A DNA stretch of 64,000 nucleotides from Gordonia polyisoprenivorans (GTDB taxonomy: Bacteria > Actinomycetota > Actinomycetes > Mycobacteriales > Mycobacteriaceae): the NCBI RefSeq assembly GCF_017654315.1, contig NZ_CP072203.1, positions 3,224,001 to 3,288,000 of the forward strand. Direction: 5' to 3'. Below, one piece after another: positions 12,408 to 21,183 of this stretch; positions within the stretch are counted from its first letter, which is position 1, and every line of letters begins with the position of its first letter. A program made the translations under genes and the position numbers. Under the pieces are notes generated by a model. That model was given only the letters and a program-made list of their open reading frames with translations. It was not told the DNA's origin and ran no database searches.

Positions 12408-12550
12408 TGGCCGGCGGTTCTGATGGTTTGCGGATTCGGGAGCACGACGGCAGCGAAATCACCACGTCGTGGGTCACGAATTCAACACGCGCCGGTGTTG
12501 CCGGTGTTGCCCGTGTGACTGAGGTGATCATTGCCGACTAGTCTGTCGGC

Positions 12551-15500
12551 ATGGCTTCGAGAGCGAGCACTGGCACGCGCACGTCCGCATCCCGTGCGTC
12601 GGGGGGGTCCTCGTCCACGCGGTCGGGGACATCACGGTCCTCGGGGACGCGCTCACGCACGTCGACGTCAGCATCCCGGTCGAAGAACGCGAGTGCCAAG
12701 GCGGCGTCGCCGAAGTCGGGGAAGTCGAGTTCGGGGAAGTCCAGTTCGGCGAGCTCACGGTCATCCGGGTCGGGTACGCGCAGCGCCACCGCGAGCAAGA
12801 CCCGCACGTCGGGCACATCCCGCGGGGCATCGCGGTCGAGTGCGGCCGCGTCGGCAGACATCTCCCGGCGCAGTCCGGGTGCAGGTGCGGTGGGTGCCGT
12901 GGGCAAGGGCATCGGCAAGGGCGTCGGCGCCGGTTGGGGACTCCTGGCACGCGGAGTCGGCGGCGTCGCGCGTGCGGGCTCGGGACGGCGGGGACCGTCG
13001 AGCCGGGATGCCGGCAGCGACGACTTCTACGACGATGACTTCCACGACGGTGACTTCCACGACGGTGACTTTCCCGACGACCTCTACGACGACGCCCATG
13101 ACGACGACGCAGCCGCAGAGTACGACGACCCCGACCTCGACGCCGGCCCGCGTGGCGGGCGACGCGCAGTCGACCGGCGCGCACATCGCGACCGAGCATC
13201 GACCACCCGCGACGGTGTCGGCCACACGCACCGGCGCGACGGTGTGGCCCTCGGGTTGTTGGCACTCGCCGTGCTCATCGCGGCCGGAGTGTGGTTCGGC
13301 GCAGCCGGTCCCGCCGGGGCCTTCATCAATGCGCTGATGCGTGCGATCGTCGGCTCCCTGGCGGTCGTGATCCCGGTTGCGCTGGTCGGTGCGGCGATCG
13401 TCCTGATGCGACGCCCGCCGAACCCGGTGCGTCGGGGCCGCTACATCGGTGCCGCGCTGCTCATTGTGCTGCCGCTGCTGGGACTCATCCATCTGATGGC
13501 GGGGTCGCCGACGGATCTCGATGGCCGCTCTGGTGCCGGCGGGTTCCTCGGGTTTGCCGTCGGCGCGCCGCTGACCGCCGGTGCGACGGCATGGGTGTCG
13601 GTGCCGATCCTGTTGTTGTGCATGGCCTTTGGTGTTCTGGTCATCAGCGGTCGGACGGTGCGTGACGTGCTCGACGCAGTGCGCACCTATCTCGGACTGA
13701 CCGCAGGTGTCGACGACTGGGACACCGACGACGACGAACTTCCGTGGGATACCGACGAACCCCATCCCCATGATCCCGACGCCCATGACCGCGACGACTT
13801 CGGATCCGACGATCGGTTCGGTGTGTCGTCCGCTCGACGCGGTCGTCCCGCAGGCGACCCGGGGTACTCGCCCGATCCCTACGACAATTACCCGCCAGAC
13901 CCGGCCGCCGAGAGTCCGCGGCGTTCCCGACGATCCCGTCGTCCGGCACCGGTCAGTGCCGGCGACGTGCTCGCGTCGGCGACGACGGAGCGATTCGGCG
14001 ACGATGCCACCACGGATCCGTTCGTCGACGAGGTCACCGAACCGCTCGCCGAGCCACCGGCGCCGCGCCGGACGCGCAGCCGACCCGCCGCTCGGGCGAC
14101 CTCGGAGACCACCAAGCCCGCGCGCGCCACGCCGCCCGCCGCGGCTCCGGCTGCTCCAGCGCCGACCCCCGTCGACGACGACGCGGATGAGCCGTTCACC
14201 GTCGAGCCCGCCGACGGCGACTATCGGCTGCCGCCGACCGCCCTGCTGATCGAGGGCGATCCGCCCAAGCAGGGGAGCAGCTCGAACGAGGACATGATCG
14301 ATCGTGTCACCGGTGTTCTGGAGCAGTTCAAGATCGACGCCGCGGTCACCGGTTACACCCGTGGGCCGACGGTCACCCGGTACGAGGTCGAACTCGGCCC
14401 GGGGGTCAAGGTCGAGAAGATCACCGCCTTGCAACGCAACATCGCGTATGCGGTGGCCACCGACAACGTGCGGCTTCTCGCGCCGATCCCGGGTAAATCG
14501 GCGGTCGGTATCGAGGTACCCAACTCCGACCGGGAGATGGTGCGTCTCGCCGACGTCCTCACCGCGCCGTCGACCCGCAAGGACGGTCACCCGCTGGTCA
14601 TCGGCCTCGGCAAGGACATCGAGGGTGACTTCGTCAGCGCGAATCTGGCGAAGATGCCGCACCTGCTGGTCGCCGGCTCGACCGGGTCGGGTAAATCGAG
14701 CTTCGTGAACTCGATGCTGGTGTCGCTGCTCACCCGGGCCACACCCGAACAGGTACGGATGATCCTCATCGACCCGAAGATGGTCGAGCTGACCCCGTAC
14801 GAGGGCATCCCGCATCTGATCACGCCGATCATCACCCAACCGAAGAAGGCCGCAGCCGCGTTGGCATGGCTGGTGGAGGAGATGGAGCAGCGCTACCAGG
14901 ACATGAAGGCGTCCCGGGTGCGTCACATCGATGACTTCAACGCGAAGGTGCGTTCCGGTGAGATCACCACGCCACTCGGGTCCGAGCGCGTGTACAAGCC
15001 GTATCCCTACATCGTGGCGATCGTCGACGAGCTCGCCGACCTGATGATGACCGCCCCGCGCGATGTCGAGGACGCGATCGTGCGTATCACCCAGAAGGCC
15101 CGCGCCGCGGGCATTCATCTGGTGCTGGCCACCCAGCGGCCGTCGGTGGACGTGGTGACCGGCCTGATCAAGACCAACGTGCCCTCGCGTCTGGCGTTCG
15201 CGACGTCGTCGCTGACCGACTCACGTGTCATCCTCGACCAACCGGGCGCGGAAAAGCTCATCGGCATGGGCGACGGGCTGTTCCTGCCGATGGGGGCGAA
15301 CAAACCGATCCGCATGCAGGGCGCGTTCATCACCGACGAGGAGATCAGTGCCGTCGTCGACTACGCCAAGGAGCAGGCCGAGCCCGAATACACCGAGGGC
15401 GTCACCGCAGCCAAGGCCGGCGGCAAGAAGGACATCGACTCCGACATCGGCAACGATCTCGACGATCTGCTCCAGGCGATCGAGTTGGTCGTCAGCAGCC

Positions 15501-15712
15501 AGTTCGGCTCGACGTCGATGCTCCAGCGCAAGTTGCGTGTCGGTTTCGCCAAGGCCGGACGACTCATGGATCTGATGGAGACCCGAGGGGTCGTCGGACC
15601 GAGCGAGGGGTCCAAGGCCCGCGAGGTGCTGGTGAAGCCGGAGGATCTGGCCGGCGTGATCGCATCGATCAACGGCGGCGGGGAGCAGGACGGCGACACC
15701 GAGGCCGAGTAG
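12551..15712 (+). CDS. ftsK: DNA translocase FtsK
   Basis: A 1053-residue FtsK/SpoIIIE protein that pumps chromosomal DNA through the closing septum. Residues 1-100 are an extreme Ser/Arg/Thr/Ala tract, and about 157-186 a very acidic stretch of DFHDG-type repeats. Four hydrophobic segments follow between about 230 and 367, then a Pro-rich linker. The motor has Walker [10 protein letters not shown] near residue 709, Walker [14 protein letters not shown], and the winged-helix gamma domain (about 970-1035) that reads KOPS-like sites. Most FtsK proteins are about 750-900 residues, so the extra length is in the low-complexity N-terminus. Confidence 0.95.
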   Translation: MASRASTGTRTSASRASGGSSSTRSGTSRSSGTRSRTSTSASRSKNASAKAASPKSGKSSSGKSSSASSRSSGSGTRSATASKTRTSGTSRGASRSSAAASADISRRSPGAGAVGAVGKGIGKGVGAGWGLLARGVGGVARAGSGRRGPSSRDAGSDDFYDDDFHDGDFHDGDFPDDLYDDAHDDDAAAEYDDPDLDAGPRGGRRAVDRRAHRDRASTTRDGVGHTHRRDGVALGLLALAVLIAAGVWFGAAGPAGAFINALMRAIVGSLAVVIPVALVGAAIVLMRRPPNPVRRGRYIGAALLIVLPLLGLIHLMAGSPTDLDGRSGAGGFLGFAVGAPLTAGATAWVSVPILLLCMAFGVLVISGRTVRDVLDAVRTYLGLTAGVDDWDTDDDELPWDTDEPHPHDPDAHDRDDFGSDDRFGVSSARRGRPAGDPGYSPDPYDNYPPDPAAESPRRSRRSRRPAPVSAGDVLASATTERFGDDATTDPFVDEVTEPLAEPPAPRRTRSRPAARATSETTKPARATPPAAAPAAPAPTPVDDDADEPFTVEPADGDYRLPPTALLIEGDPPKQGSSSNEDMIDRVTGVLEQFKIDAAVTGYTRGPTVTRYEVELGPGVKVEKITALQRNIAYAVATDNVRLLAPIPGKSAVGIEVPNSDREMVRLADVLTAPSTRKDGHPLVIGLGKDIEGDFVSANLAKMPHLLVAGSTGSGKSSFVNSMLVSLLTRATPEQVRMILIDPKMVELTPYEGIPHLITPIITQPKKAAAALAWLVEEMEQRYQDMKASRVRHIDDFNAKVRSGEITTPLGSERVYKPYPYIVAIVDELADLMMTAPRDVEDAIVRITQKARAAGIHLVLATQRPSVDVVTGLIKTNVPSRLAFATSSLTDSRVILDQPGAEKLIGMGDGLFLPMGANKPIRMQGAFITDEEISAVVDYAKEQAEPEYTEGVTAAKAGGKKDIDSDIGNDLDDLLQAIELVVSSQFGSTSMLQRKLRVGFAKAGRLMDLMETRGVVGPSEGSKAREVLVKPEDLAGVIASINGGGEQDGDTEAE
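13022..13081 (+). repeat. 15-nt tandem repeat in ftsK (DFHDG units)
   Basis: Four adjacent 15-nt units based on GACTTCCACGACGGT (13022-13036, 13037-13051, 13052-13066, 13067-13081); the middle two are identical. They encode the acidic pentapeptides [15 protein letters not shown] and DFPDD. Confidence 0.85.
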
Positions 15713-15729
15713 ACCGGGCATGCCGGTCT
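15711..15729. terminator. Short hairpin at the ftsK stop
   Basis: AGACCGG (15711-15717) pairs with CCGGTCT (15723-15729) around a 5-nt loop. It overlaps the ftsK stop codon and lies before the convergent YjbR-like gene, so it could act on both. Confidence 0.4.
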
Positions 15730-15743
15730 CGGCAGTCGCGGTC

Positions 15744-16175
15744 TCAGGTGTCGCCGTGCGCGGCGAGCCAGTCGCGTGCGCGTCGCGCCGAGGCCCGAGA
15801 CAGCCAGGCATCGGTGACGATCTCGGTCAATTCGTCGACCGAGATCTCACCGATCCTCGACGTCCGAAGCAGCACCGATGGGTGACCGTCGAAGTGCGTG
15901 GTCGTGAAGAACGGTGACCTCGGGTCCTGGACGAGCGCCTGTTTGTCGGCTTCCGAGGGCACCCACAGCACCACGACGTCGTCGTAACGGTGTCCGGCCT
16001 CGTCGACCGCGTCCGGGCGCGGGGTGCGGAAGAACACGAAACTCTTGCCGCCGACCTGATAGACCGGGCGATCGGGATCGCCGTTCGCGTCGGTGACATA
16101 CGGCATCGACCGGGCTGCGGCGTGGATGTCGTCCACGGTGGCCGCGCGGGACCGGTGACGTGCCATGGCCGCCAT
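15744..16175 (-). CDS. MmcQ/YjbR-like DNA-binding-fold protein
   Basis: About 143 residues of the MmcQ/YjbR (CyaY-like fold) family, recognisable from VYQVGGKSFVFFRTPRPDA in the first half and the C-terminal DAWLSRASARRARDWLA. Function unknown; family members are small and usually single-domain. ATG 16175 or ATG 16166 are both possible, with no strong ribosome site at either. It diverges from the terC riboswitch. Confidence 0.65.
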   Translation of the reverse strand: MAAMARHRSRAATVDDIHAAARSMPYVTDANGDPDRPVYQVGGKSFVFFRTPRPDAVDEAGHRYDDVVVLWVPSEADKQALVQDPRSPFFTTTHFDGHPSVLLRTSRIGEISVDELTEIVTDAWLSRASARRARDWLAAHGDT

Positions 16176-16234
16176 CGTAGGTCGCGTCGTCAGGCGAACC
16201 GGTCGAATCGGACATCGTGTAGGGTGGTCGCAGA

Positions 16235-16365
16235 TCGAAGAGGGGAGTATCCCCATCTCGCGGCGGGTCCGTCAATACGGTCGCGGAGCCCGAAGGTGCC
16301 GATCACCTTCGGACCGAGGCCCGGATCCCCGGTCGTCCAACGGCGGGAGAGACCTCTGGCATCGC
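16235..16365 (+). ncRNA. yybP-ykoY manganese riboswitch upstream of terC
   Basis: The 5' part carries AGAGGGGAGTATCCCC (from about 16239) and the 3' part CGGCGGGAGAGACCTCT (16341-16357), with a CCGTCAATACGG element between. AGAGG and CCTCT close the basal stem. These blocks match my recollection of the yybP-ykoY consensus, whose members sense Mn2+ and commonly precede TerC/Alx genes, exactly as here. The linker to the terC start (about 40 nt) contains the ribosome site, so control of translation is plausible. Confidence 0.8.
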
Positions 16366-16402
16366 AACCATCTTTGTGCTGCGCGCTGGAGGTAGATCGC
16401 TC

Positions 16403-17392
16403 ATGCAAGTCTCGACCACGATGTGGATCATCACGTGTTTGGTGATCCTGGGTCTGTTCATCTTCGATTTCTTCGCCCACGTCCGGGTACCGCACGCTCC
16501 CTCCCTCAAGGAATCGGGCATGTGGTCGGCCATCTACATCACGATCGCCGTCATCTTCGGCGGATTCGTGTGGTGGAAATGGGGATCGACGTACGGCGGT
16601 GAATATTTCGCCGGGTACGTCACCGAGAAGGCACTCTCGGTCGACAACCTCTTCGTCTTCGTCATCATCATGTCGAAGTTCGCCGTGCCCAAGGAATACC
16701 AGCAGAAGGTGCTGCTGCTCGGCATCGTCATGGCGTTGGTGCTGCGTGGTCTGTTCATCGCCGTCGGCGCTGCCGCGATCAACGCGTACAGCTGGGTGTT
16801 CTACCTGTTCGGTGCGTTCCTGATCTTCACCGCGATCAAGCTGCTGCGCGAGAGTGACGATCCGGTCGAGCACGAGGAGCAGCGCGAATCGCGTCTGGAA
16901 CGATTCGTCAAGCGGGTTCTGCGCACCACGGACACCTATGACGGTGACCGCCTGTTCACCCGGATCTCCGGCAAACGGATGGCCACCCCGATGTTGTTGG
17001 TGCTCATCGTCATCGGCTTCACCGACATCCTCTTCGCCCTCGACTCCATCCCGGCGATCTACGGACTGACCCAGCAGCCCTACCTGGTGTTCACCGCCAA
17101 TGCGTTCGCGCTGATGGGTCTGCGTCAGCTGTACTTCCTGCTCGGTGGCCTGCTCGACCGCCTGGTGTACCTGTCCTTCGGCCTGTCGTTCATCCTGGCC
17201 TTCATCGGCGTCAAGCTGGTGCTGCACGCGTTGCACGAGAACACCCTGCCGTTCATCAACGGCGGCGAGCACCTGTCGGTCCCGGAGATCTCCACCCCGC
17301 TCTCGCTGGGCATCATCGTCGGCACCCTGGTGATCACGACGGTCGCGAGCCTGGTGAGTTCGCGACGACAGAAGGCGGTTCCGCCGACGTGA
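16403..17392 (+). CDS. TerC-family integral membrane metal exporter
   Basis: A 329-residue polytopic protein with about nine membrane segments. The two family motifs with in-membrane acidic residues are visible: EKALSVDNLFVFVIIMSKF and GFTDILFALDSIPAIYG. Homologues (Alx, MntP-like TerC) export manganese or help load metal onto exported proteins. ATG 16403 follows GGAGG at 16388-16392. The riboswitch upstream supports a Mn role; tellurium resistance, the historical name, is not implied. Confidence 0.88.
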   Translation: MQVSTTMWIITCLVILGLFIFDFFAHVRVPHAPSLKESGMWSAIYITIAVIFGGFVWWKWGSTYGGEYFAGYVTEKALSVDNLFVFVIIMSKFAVPKEYQQKVLLLGIVMALVLRGLFIAVGAAAINAYSWVFYLFGAFLIFTAIKLLRESDDPVEHEEQRESRLERFVKRVLRTTDTYDGDRLFTRISGKRMATPMLLVLIVIGFTDILFALDSIPAIYGLTQQPYLVFTANAFALMGLRQLYFLLGGLLDRLVYLSFGLSFILAFIGVKLVLHALHENTLPFINGGEHLSVPEISTPLSLGIIVGTLVITTVASLVSSRRQKAVPPT

Positions 17393-17402
17393 TGAGGTCG
17401 GT

Positions 17403-17432
17403 GCGGTGCGGACCGGAATCGGTCCGCACCGC
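17403..17432 (+). terminator. Strong hairpin downstream of terC
   Basis: A perfect 13-bp stem (17403-17415 with 17420-17432) closed by a GAAT tetraloop, starting 11 bp after the terC stop. There is no T tract. The rest of the 197-bp gap to the next gene shows no gene I can support. Confidence 0.7.
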
Positions 17433-17589
17433 CTTCCGCCTCATTGCGACGTGTGAAGGAATCCCCGCCGTACCTGCGGTGGGGCGTCGGGGAGACCGGC
17501 GTCCGGCGTGAGTGTCAGGGTGCAACCGGTGAGCGTCACGCCGATCGCGGTCACGGCGCCGGCGATCCTGCCCCGCGGTCGTGGCGAGG

Positions 17590-17877
17590 TCAGTCGTCGA
17601 ACGGTCCGTACACCTGGGTGAACTCGACGATGCGCACCGAGTCGACGGCCTGGTGTGCGTTGAACGGGTCGTTGGCCATGAATGCCTCGGCAGCGTCGAT
17701 GTCGCCGTCGACCCGGATCAAGATCAATGCTCCGGAGCCGTCGGGGTATGGACCGCTGAGGAGCACGTTGCCGGCCTGGTGCTCCTCCGACAGCCATTGA
17801 CGATGGACGGCACGATGGGCGTCGCGGGTGGCCCCCTTGGCCGGCTCGTAGCCGTAATGCACCGCATAAATGGTCAC
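17590..17877 (-). CDS. YciI-like small protein
   Basis: A 95-residue YciI-family (ferredoxin-like alpha+beta) protein: it begins TIYAVHYGYE and contains RQWLSEEHQAGNVLLSGPYPDGSGALIL, the family core. The start is GTG 17877 because GAGGAG lies seven bases upstream; longer frames lack this. The family contains small enzymes of mostly unknown substrate. It is 61 bp downstream of argA on the same strand. Confidence 0.75.
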   Translation of the reverse strand: MTIYAVHYGYEPAKGATRDAHRAVHRQWLSEEHQAGNVLLSGPYPDGSGALILIRVDGDIDAAEAFMANDPFNAHQAVDSVRIVEFTQVYGPFDD

Positions 17878-17938
17878 GAAAGAATCTCCTCGCTCTGGTG
17901 AATATCGTTCGACACGTTGGGGTTTCGGCTCATCATGT

Positions 17939-18466
17939 CTATTGTTCGGCGGCCGGCGCATCAAGGTGGACCAGCATCCTGGTGTTGCCCAGCGTATTCG
18001 GCTTGACGTAGCTCAGGTCGAGGAACTCCGCGACACCGGTGTCGTAGGAGCGGCACATCTCCTCGAACACCTCTCGGGTGACCGGCGTGCCCTCGATCTC
18101 CCGGAACCCGTGTCGGCCGAAGAACTCGGTCTCGAAGGTGAGCACGAAGACGCGTGCGAGTTGCAACTCCCGCGCCACGTCGAGTAGTCGTGCGACGAGC
18201 CGGTGGCCGATACCCCGCCCGGAGCACTGCTGATCGACGGCGACGGTACGGACCTCACCGAGGTCGGCCCAGAGTACGTGCAGTGCACCACAACCCACGA
18301 CAAGCCCGTCGAGTTCGGCCACCCAGAACTCCTGCACGGCCTCGTAGAGCGTGACGAGGTTCTTCTCCAACAGGATTCGCCCGGCGTACTGGTCGATGAG
18401 TTCCTTGATGCGCGGAACGTCGGAGGTCCGGGCACGACGGACGACGACCTCGCCACGGGAGTTCAT
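17939..18466 (-). CDS. argA: Amino-acid N-acetyltransferase (ArgA-type GNAT)
   Basis: A 175-residue GNAT protein, the size of the short mycobacterial ArgA (Rv2747), which acetylates glutamate in the first step of arginine synthesis. The acetyl-CoA loop is QQCSGRGIGHRL, and IKELIDQYAGRILLEKNLVTLYE is the ArgA-like N-terminal block. ATG 18466 is chosen since the longer frame is arginine-rich and non-conserved in style. It is divergent from pgsA, as in M. tuberculosis. Confidence 0.85.
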   Translation of the reverse strand: MNSRGEVVVRRARTSDVPRIKELIDQYAGRILLEKNLVTLYEAVQEFWVAELDGLVVGCGALHVLWADLGEVRTVAVDQQCSGRGIGHRLVARLLDVARELQLARVFVLTFETEFFGRHGFREIEGTPVTREVFEEMCRSYDTGVAEFLDLSYVKPNTLGNTRMLVHLDAPAAEQ

Positions 18467-18674
18467 GCATTCATCTTGCCCCCAGGCTGACATGCGCGTC
18501 ACCGGGAGGCAGGCTCTCGACCGGAGCCGCGACGGGGCACCGGTGACGGGTGGCCGGTCCACGCCCGGATCCGCCGGTCGCCGAGCACGCCTCGGTCGAT
18601 ACCCTGGTGATCGTGCGAATGAACGACACGCGTCCGGCGCCGAGTACAGGAGCCGGCGCCCGGGATGCGGTCTC

Positions 18675-19379
18675 ATGACCGATCGGATGCGCCGGGCGGT
18701 CAACGAACGCGGTCTCGCCGACGTCGGGCGGGGACCCGATCACATCACCGATCCCGTCGACCCGGTGCCGGTCGTCAACATCGCCAATGCGCTGACCGTC
18801 TTCCGGATCGTCCTGGTACCGGTATTCCTGGTGGTGCTGTTCATCGATGGTGGACACCAGACCTGGTGGCGTGTCGGCGCCGCGGTGATCTTCTGCGTCG
18901 CCGCGATCACCGACCACATCGACGGCCGCCTGGCCCGTGGACGCAACCTGGTCACCGACTTCGGCAAACTCGCCGATCCCATCGCCGACAAGGCGCTGAT
19001 CGGTTCGGCACTGATCGGACTGTCGCTACTCGGGGATCTGTCGTGGTGGATCACCGCGATCATCCTGGTCCGCGAACTCGGCGTCACCGCGCTGCGGTTC
19101 TGGGTACTGCGACACGGGGTCATCCCCGCCAGCCGGGGCGGCAAGCTCAAGACGTTGTTGCAGGCCATCGGTATCGGATTGCTGCTCTTTCCGCTGAGTG
19201 GGGCGTTTCATCTGCTGGCGGTCATCATCATGTGGGTGGCGGTCGTCATCACGGTGGCCACCGGATTCGATTACGTGTGGCAGGCGCTGCGCCTGCGCCG
19301 TTCCGCGCGCCATCGGGCCCGCGGGGCCGCACCGCACCAGGGCGCCCCGATCACCGGGTCGGGCCCCGAACGACACTGA
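18675..19379 (+). CDS. pgsA: CDP-alcohol phosphatidyltransferase (PgsA-type)
   Basis: A 234-residue membrane enzyme. The CDP-alcohol phosphotransferase motif D(x)2DG(x)2AR(x)8G(x)3D(x)3D is complete: Asp80, Asp83, Gly84, Ala87-Arg88, Gly97, Asp101, Asp105. Several hydrophobic segments follow. By gene position it corresponds to M. tuberculosis pgsA3, annotated as phosphatidylglycerophosphate synthase. The next gene is clgR, so membrane lipid synthesis lies beside envelope-stress control. Confidence 0.88.
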   Translation: MTDRMRRAVNERGLADVGRGPDHITDPVDPVPVVNIANALTVFRIVLVPVFLVVLFIDGGHQTWWRVGAAVIFCVAAITDHIDGRLARGRNLVTDFGKLADPIADKALIGSALIGLSLLGDLSWWITAIILVRELGVTALRFWVLRHGVIPASRGGKLKTLLQAIGIGLLLFPLSGAFHLLAVIIMWVAVVITVATGFDYVWQALRLRRSARHRARGAAPHQGAPITGSGPERH

Positions 19380-19467
19380 CCCGCGGAGACGACACCGGCC
19401 CGCGCATCAGAATCGGCTGTCGGATCAGGCATCGTCCGGCGGATAAGGCGGGCCCAGGCCGGGTACT

Positions 19468-19505
19468 CACGTGTCGGCTCGCGCCGGAGACACGTGTCGG
19501 CTCGC
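19468..19505. repeat. 15-nt direct repeat pair upstream of clgR
   Basis: CACGTGTCGGCTCGC occurs at 19468-19482 and again at 19491-19505, a 23-bp period. Each copy contains the palindrome CACGTG. It may bind a regulator; no known consensus is matched. Confidence 0.7.
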
Positions 19506-19586
19506 CGCGGGAGACGCGGCGACGGTCACGGAATTCGACTACTGTCGTCCACACGCGCGCTCAACGGTTGCCCGCGCGTGACCTTC

Positions 19587-19616
19587 GGGAACGACACACC
19601 CCCGTCGGTCGTTGAA
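19587..19616 (+). promoter_or_regulatory. SigE/ECF-type promoter for clgR-pspA
   Basis: GGGAAC (19587-19592) and GTTGAA (19611-19616) are separated by 18 bp, close to the mycobacterial SigE consensus (GGGAAC then GTT). The M. tuberculosis clgR-pspA operon is known to be SigE-driven. The site is about 105 bp before the clgR ATG. Confidence 0.6.
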
Positions 19617-19720
19617 CAGCACGGTGGTGGTTCGCCAACACGATGTGGGGCCCAGCACGGGTGGTTCATCGCCACCGGTGGCGGTGTTCGGATGTGCGAG
19701 ACAGACAGGGAGGAAGCCCG

Positions 19721-20074
19721 ATGGCAATGCTTTTGCGAGAGGCGCTCGGCGACAGCCTGCGTCGCGTTCGCACCCAGCAGGGCCGGACGCTGCGTGAGGT
19801 GTCCACCGATGCGCGGGTGAGTCTGGGTTACCTGTCCGAGGTCGAGCGGGGTCAGAAAGAGGCATCCAGCGAACTTCTGGCCGCCATCTGCGACGCTCTC
19901 GAGGTGGAGATCGCCGATCTGCTCCTCGACGTCGGCACCGCCATGCGTCCGGACCATGCCACGGCGTCGGCTCAGGCGGCCGACGGTGCCGACCGTGAGG
20001 CGGCCATCGCGTCCAAGGTGGTCATCGCGGCACCGGAGGTGCATACACACGCGACCGCGCTGGCGGCAGCCTGA
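19721..20074 (+). CDS. clgR: Clp protease and envelope-stress regulator ClgR
   Basis: A 117-residue XRE-type helix-turn-helix protein. The DNA-binding domain spans about residues 10-70, with [30 protein letters not shown], the typical ClgR recognition region. ClgR activates clp genes and, in mycobacteria, the psp genes. The C-terminus ends ATALAAA, like an SsrA-type Ala-Ala tail, consistent with reports that ClgR is itself a Clp substrate. ATG 19721 follows GGGAGGAA. A SigE-type promoter lies upstream and pspA downstream. Confidence 0.9.
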   Translation: MAMLLREALGDSLRRVRTQQGRTLREVSTDARVSLGYLSEVERGQKEASSELLAAICDALEVEIADLLLDVGTAMRPDHATASAQAADGADREAAIASKVVIAAPEVHTHATALAAA

Positions 20075-20225
20075 CGTCGCCTCGTTCGACGACACCCGTT
20101 CGGCGGCGCCGCTTGTCGCCCCGAAATCCGGCGTCTCGGTCGCGTATGCGTTCGGGACTGTCGATGCGGGTGTGAGATGTCGGTGGATCCCTCGATGTCC
20201 GGGTGGCCGGGCGACGTGAGGTGTG

Positions 20226-20236
20226 CGCGATCCGCG
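20226..20236. promoter_or_regulatory. Candidate ClgR-binding site before pspA
   Basis: CGC-GATCC-GCG (20226-20236) fits the CGC-N5-GCG core described for ClgR sites. It lies 124 bp before the pspA ATG, in a 285-bp gap that otherwise holds no gene. Confidence 0.45.
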
Positions 20237-20359
20237 AGATCCGGGTATCCCCGGGGTAATCCCCCAACTGAATGCCGGACTGCATCGCACCGCCGACCGA
20301 GACGCTAGATTGGTGTGCAGACCGACGCGAAACCGTTCTGAATGGAGCTGACGAGAAGC

Positions 20360-21175
20360 ATGGCGAACCCGTTCGTGAAGATGTGGCGCTATCTGATGGC
20401 ACTCGGCAACGCGAAGATCGACGAGAATGCCGACCCGAAGATCCAGATCCAGCAGGCGATCGAGGATGCGCAGCGCCAGCATCAGGCGCTCTCGCAGCAG
20501 GCGGCGTCGGTGATCGGCAACCAGCGTCAGCTCGAGATGAAGCTCAATCGTCAACTCGAAGAGGTCGAGCGGCTGCAGGCCAACACCCGTCAGGCGCTGA
20601 CCTTGGCCGATCAGGCCAATGCCGCAGGCGATGCGCAGAAGGCGCAGGAGTACACCAACGCGGCTGAGGCCTTCGCTGCTCAGCTCGTCACCGCCGAACA
20701 GGGCGTCGAGGACCTGAAATCGCTGCACGATCAATCCCTGCAGGCCGCGCAGCAGGCCAAGCAGGCGGTCGAACGCAATGCGATGATCTTGCAGCAGAAG
20801 CTCGCCGAACGCTCCAAGCTGCTCAGCCAGCTCGAGCAGGCCAAGATGCAGGAGCAGGTCAGCGCCTCTCTCAATCAGATGAGTGAGCTCTCGGTGCCGG
20901 GCAACACCCCGAGCCTCGACCAGGTGCGCGAGAAGATCGAGCGACGCTACGCCAACGCGCTCGGTTCCGCCGAACTGGCGAAGAATTCGGTGCAGGGCCG
21001 GATGGCCGAGGTCGAGCAGGCCGGCGTGCAGATGGCCGGGCATGCGCGTCTCGAACAGATTCGTGCCAGCATGTCCGGCGGCTCGCTGCCGACCGGGGGA
21101 GCGGCCTCCCCGGCGGCGCAGCCGGCTCCGGGACTGACGAAGCCTACCACCGAGCCGCCGCAGACGGGCAACTGA
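20360..21175 (+). CDS. pspA: PspA/IM30-family membrane-stress protein (35 kDa antigen type)
   Basis: A 271-residue protein that is almost entirely alpha-helical and Gln/Ala/Glu rich, with long coiled coils from about residue 25 to 225, as in PspA/IM30 proteins that coat damaged membranes. The start [20 protein letters not shown] is the amphipathic membrane-binding helix. The C-terminal 40 residues are Pro/Ala rich. It follows clgR, as in M. tuberculosis. The membrane partners found after pspA in M. tuberculosis (Rv2743c, Rv2742c) are missing; a glycosyltransferase follows directly. Confidence 0.92.
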   Translation: MANPFVKMWRYLMALGNAKIDENADPKIQIQQAIEDAQRQHQALSQQAASVIGNQRQLEMKLNRQLEEVERLQANTRQALTLADQANAAGDAQKAQEYTNAAEAFAAQLVTAEQGVEDLKSLHDQSLQAAQQAKQAVERNAMILQQKLAERSKLLSQLEQAKMQEQVSASLNQMSELSVPGNTPSLDQVREKIERRYANALGSAELAKNSVQGRMAEVEQAGVQMAGHARLEQIRASMSGGSLPTGGAASPAAQPAPGLTKPTTEPPQTGN

Positions 21176-21183
21176 CCTCACCG

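Larger units (their letters stand above)
19380..19720. other. 341-bp intergenic region upstream of clgR
   Basis: No gene is supported here. It contains a 15-nt direct repeat (CACGTGTCGGCTCGC) at 19468-19482 and 19491-19505, and the SigE-type promoter described separately. A ribosome site GGGAGGAA at 19708-19715 precedes clgR. Confidence 0.7.

Noticed and set aside
12761..15118. 785-residue minus-strand frame over ftsK
   Set aside because: Antisense shadow of a gene with clear FtsK motifs; no domain of its own.
17441..17554. 37-residue minus-strand frame with a lipobox-like LTGC
   Set aside because: Only 37 residues from a GTG, no good ribosome site, and it overlaps a terminator region; too weak to call a lipoprotein.
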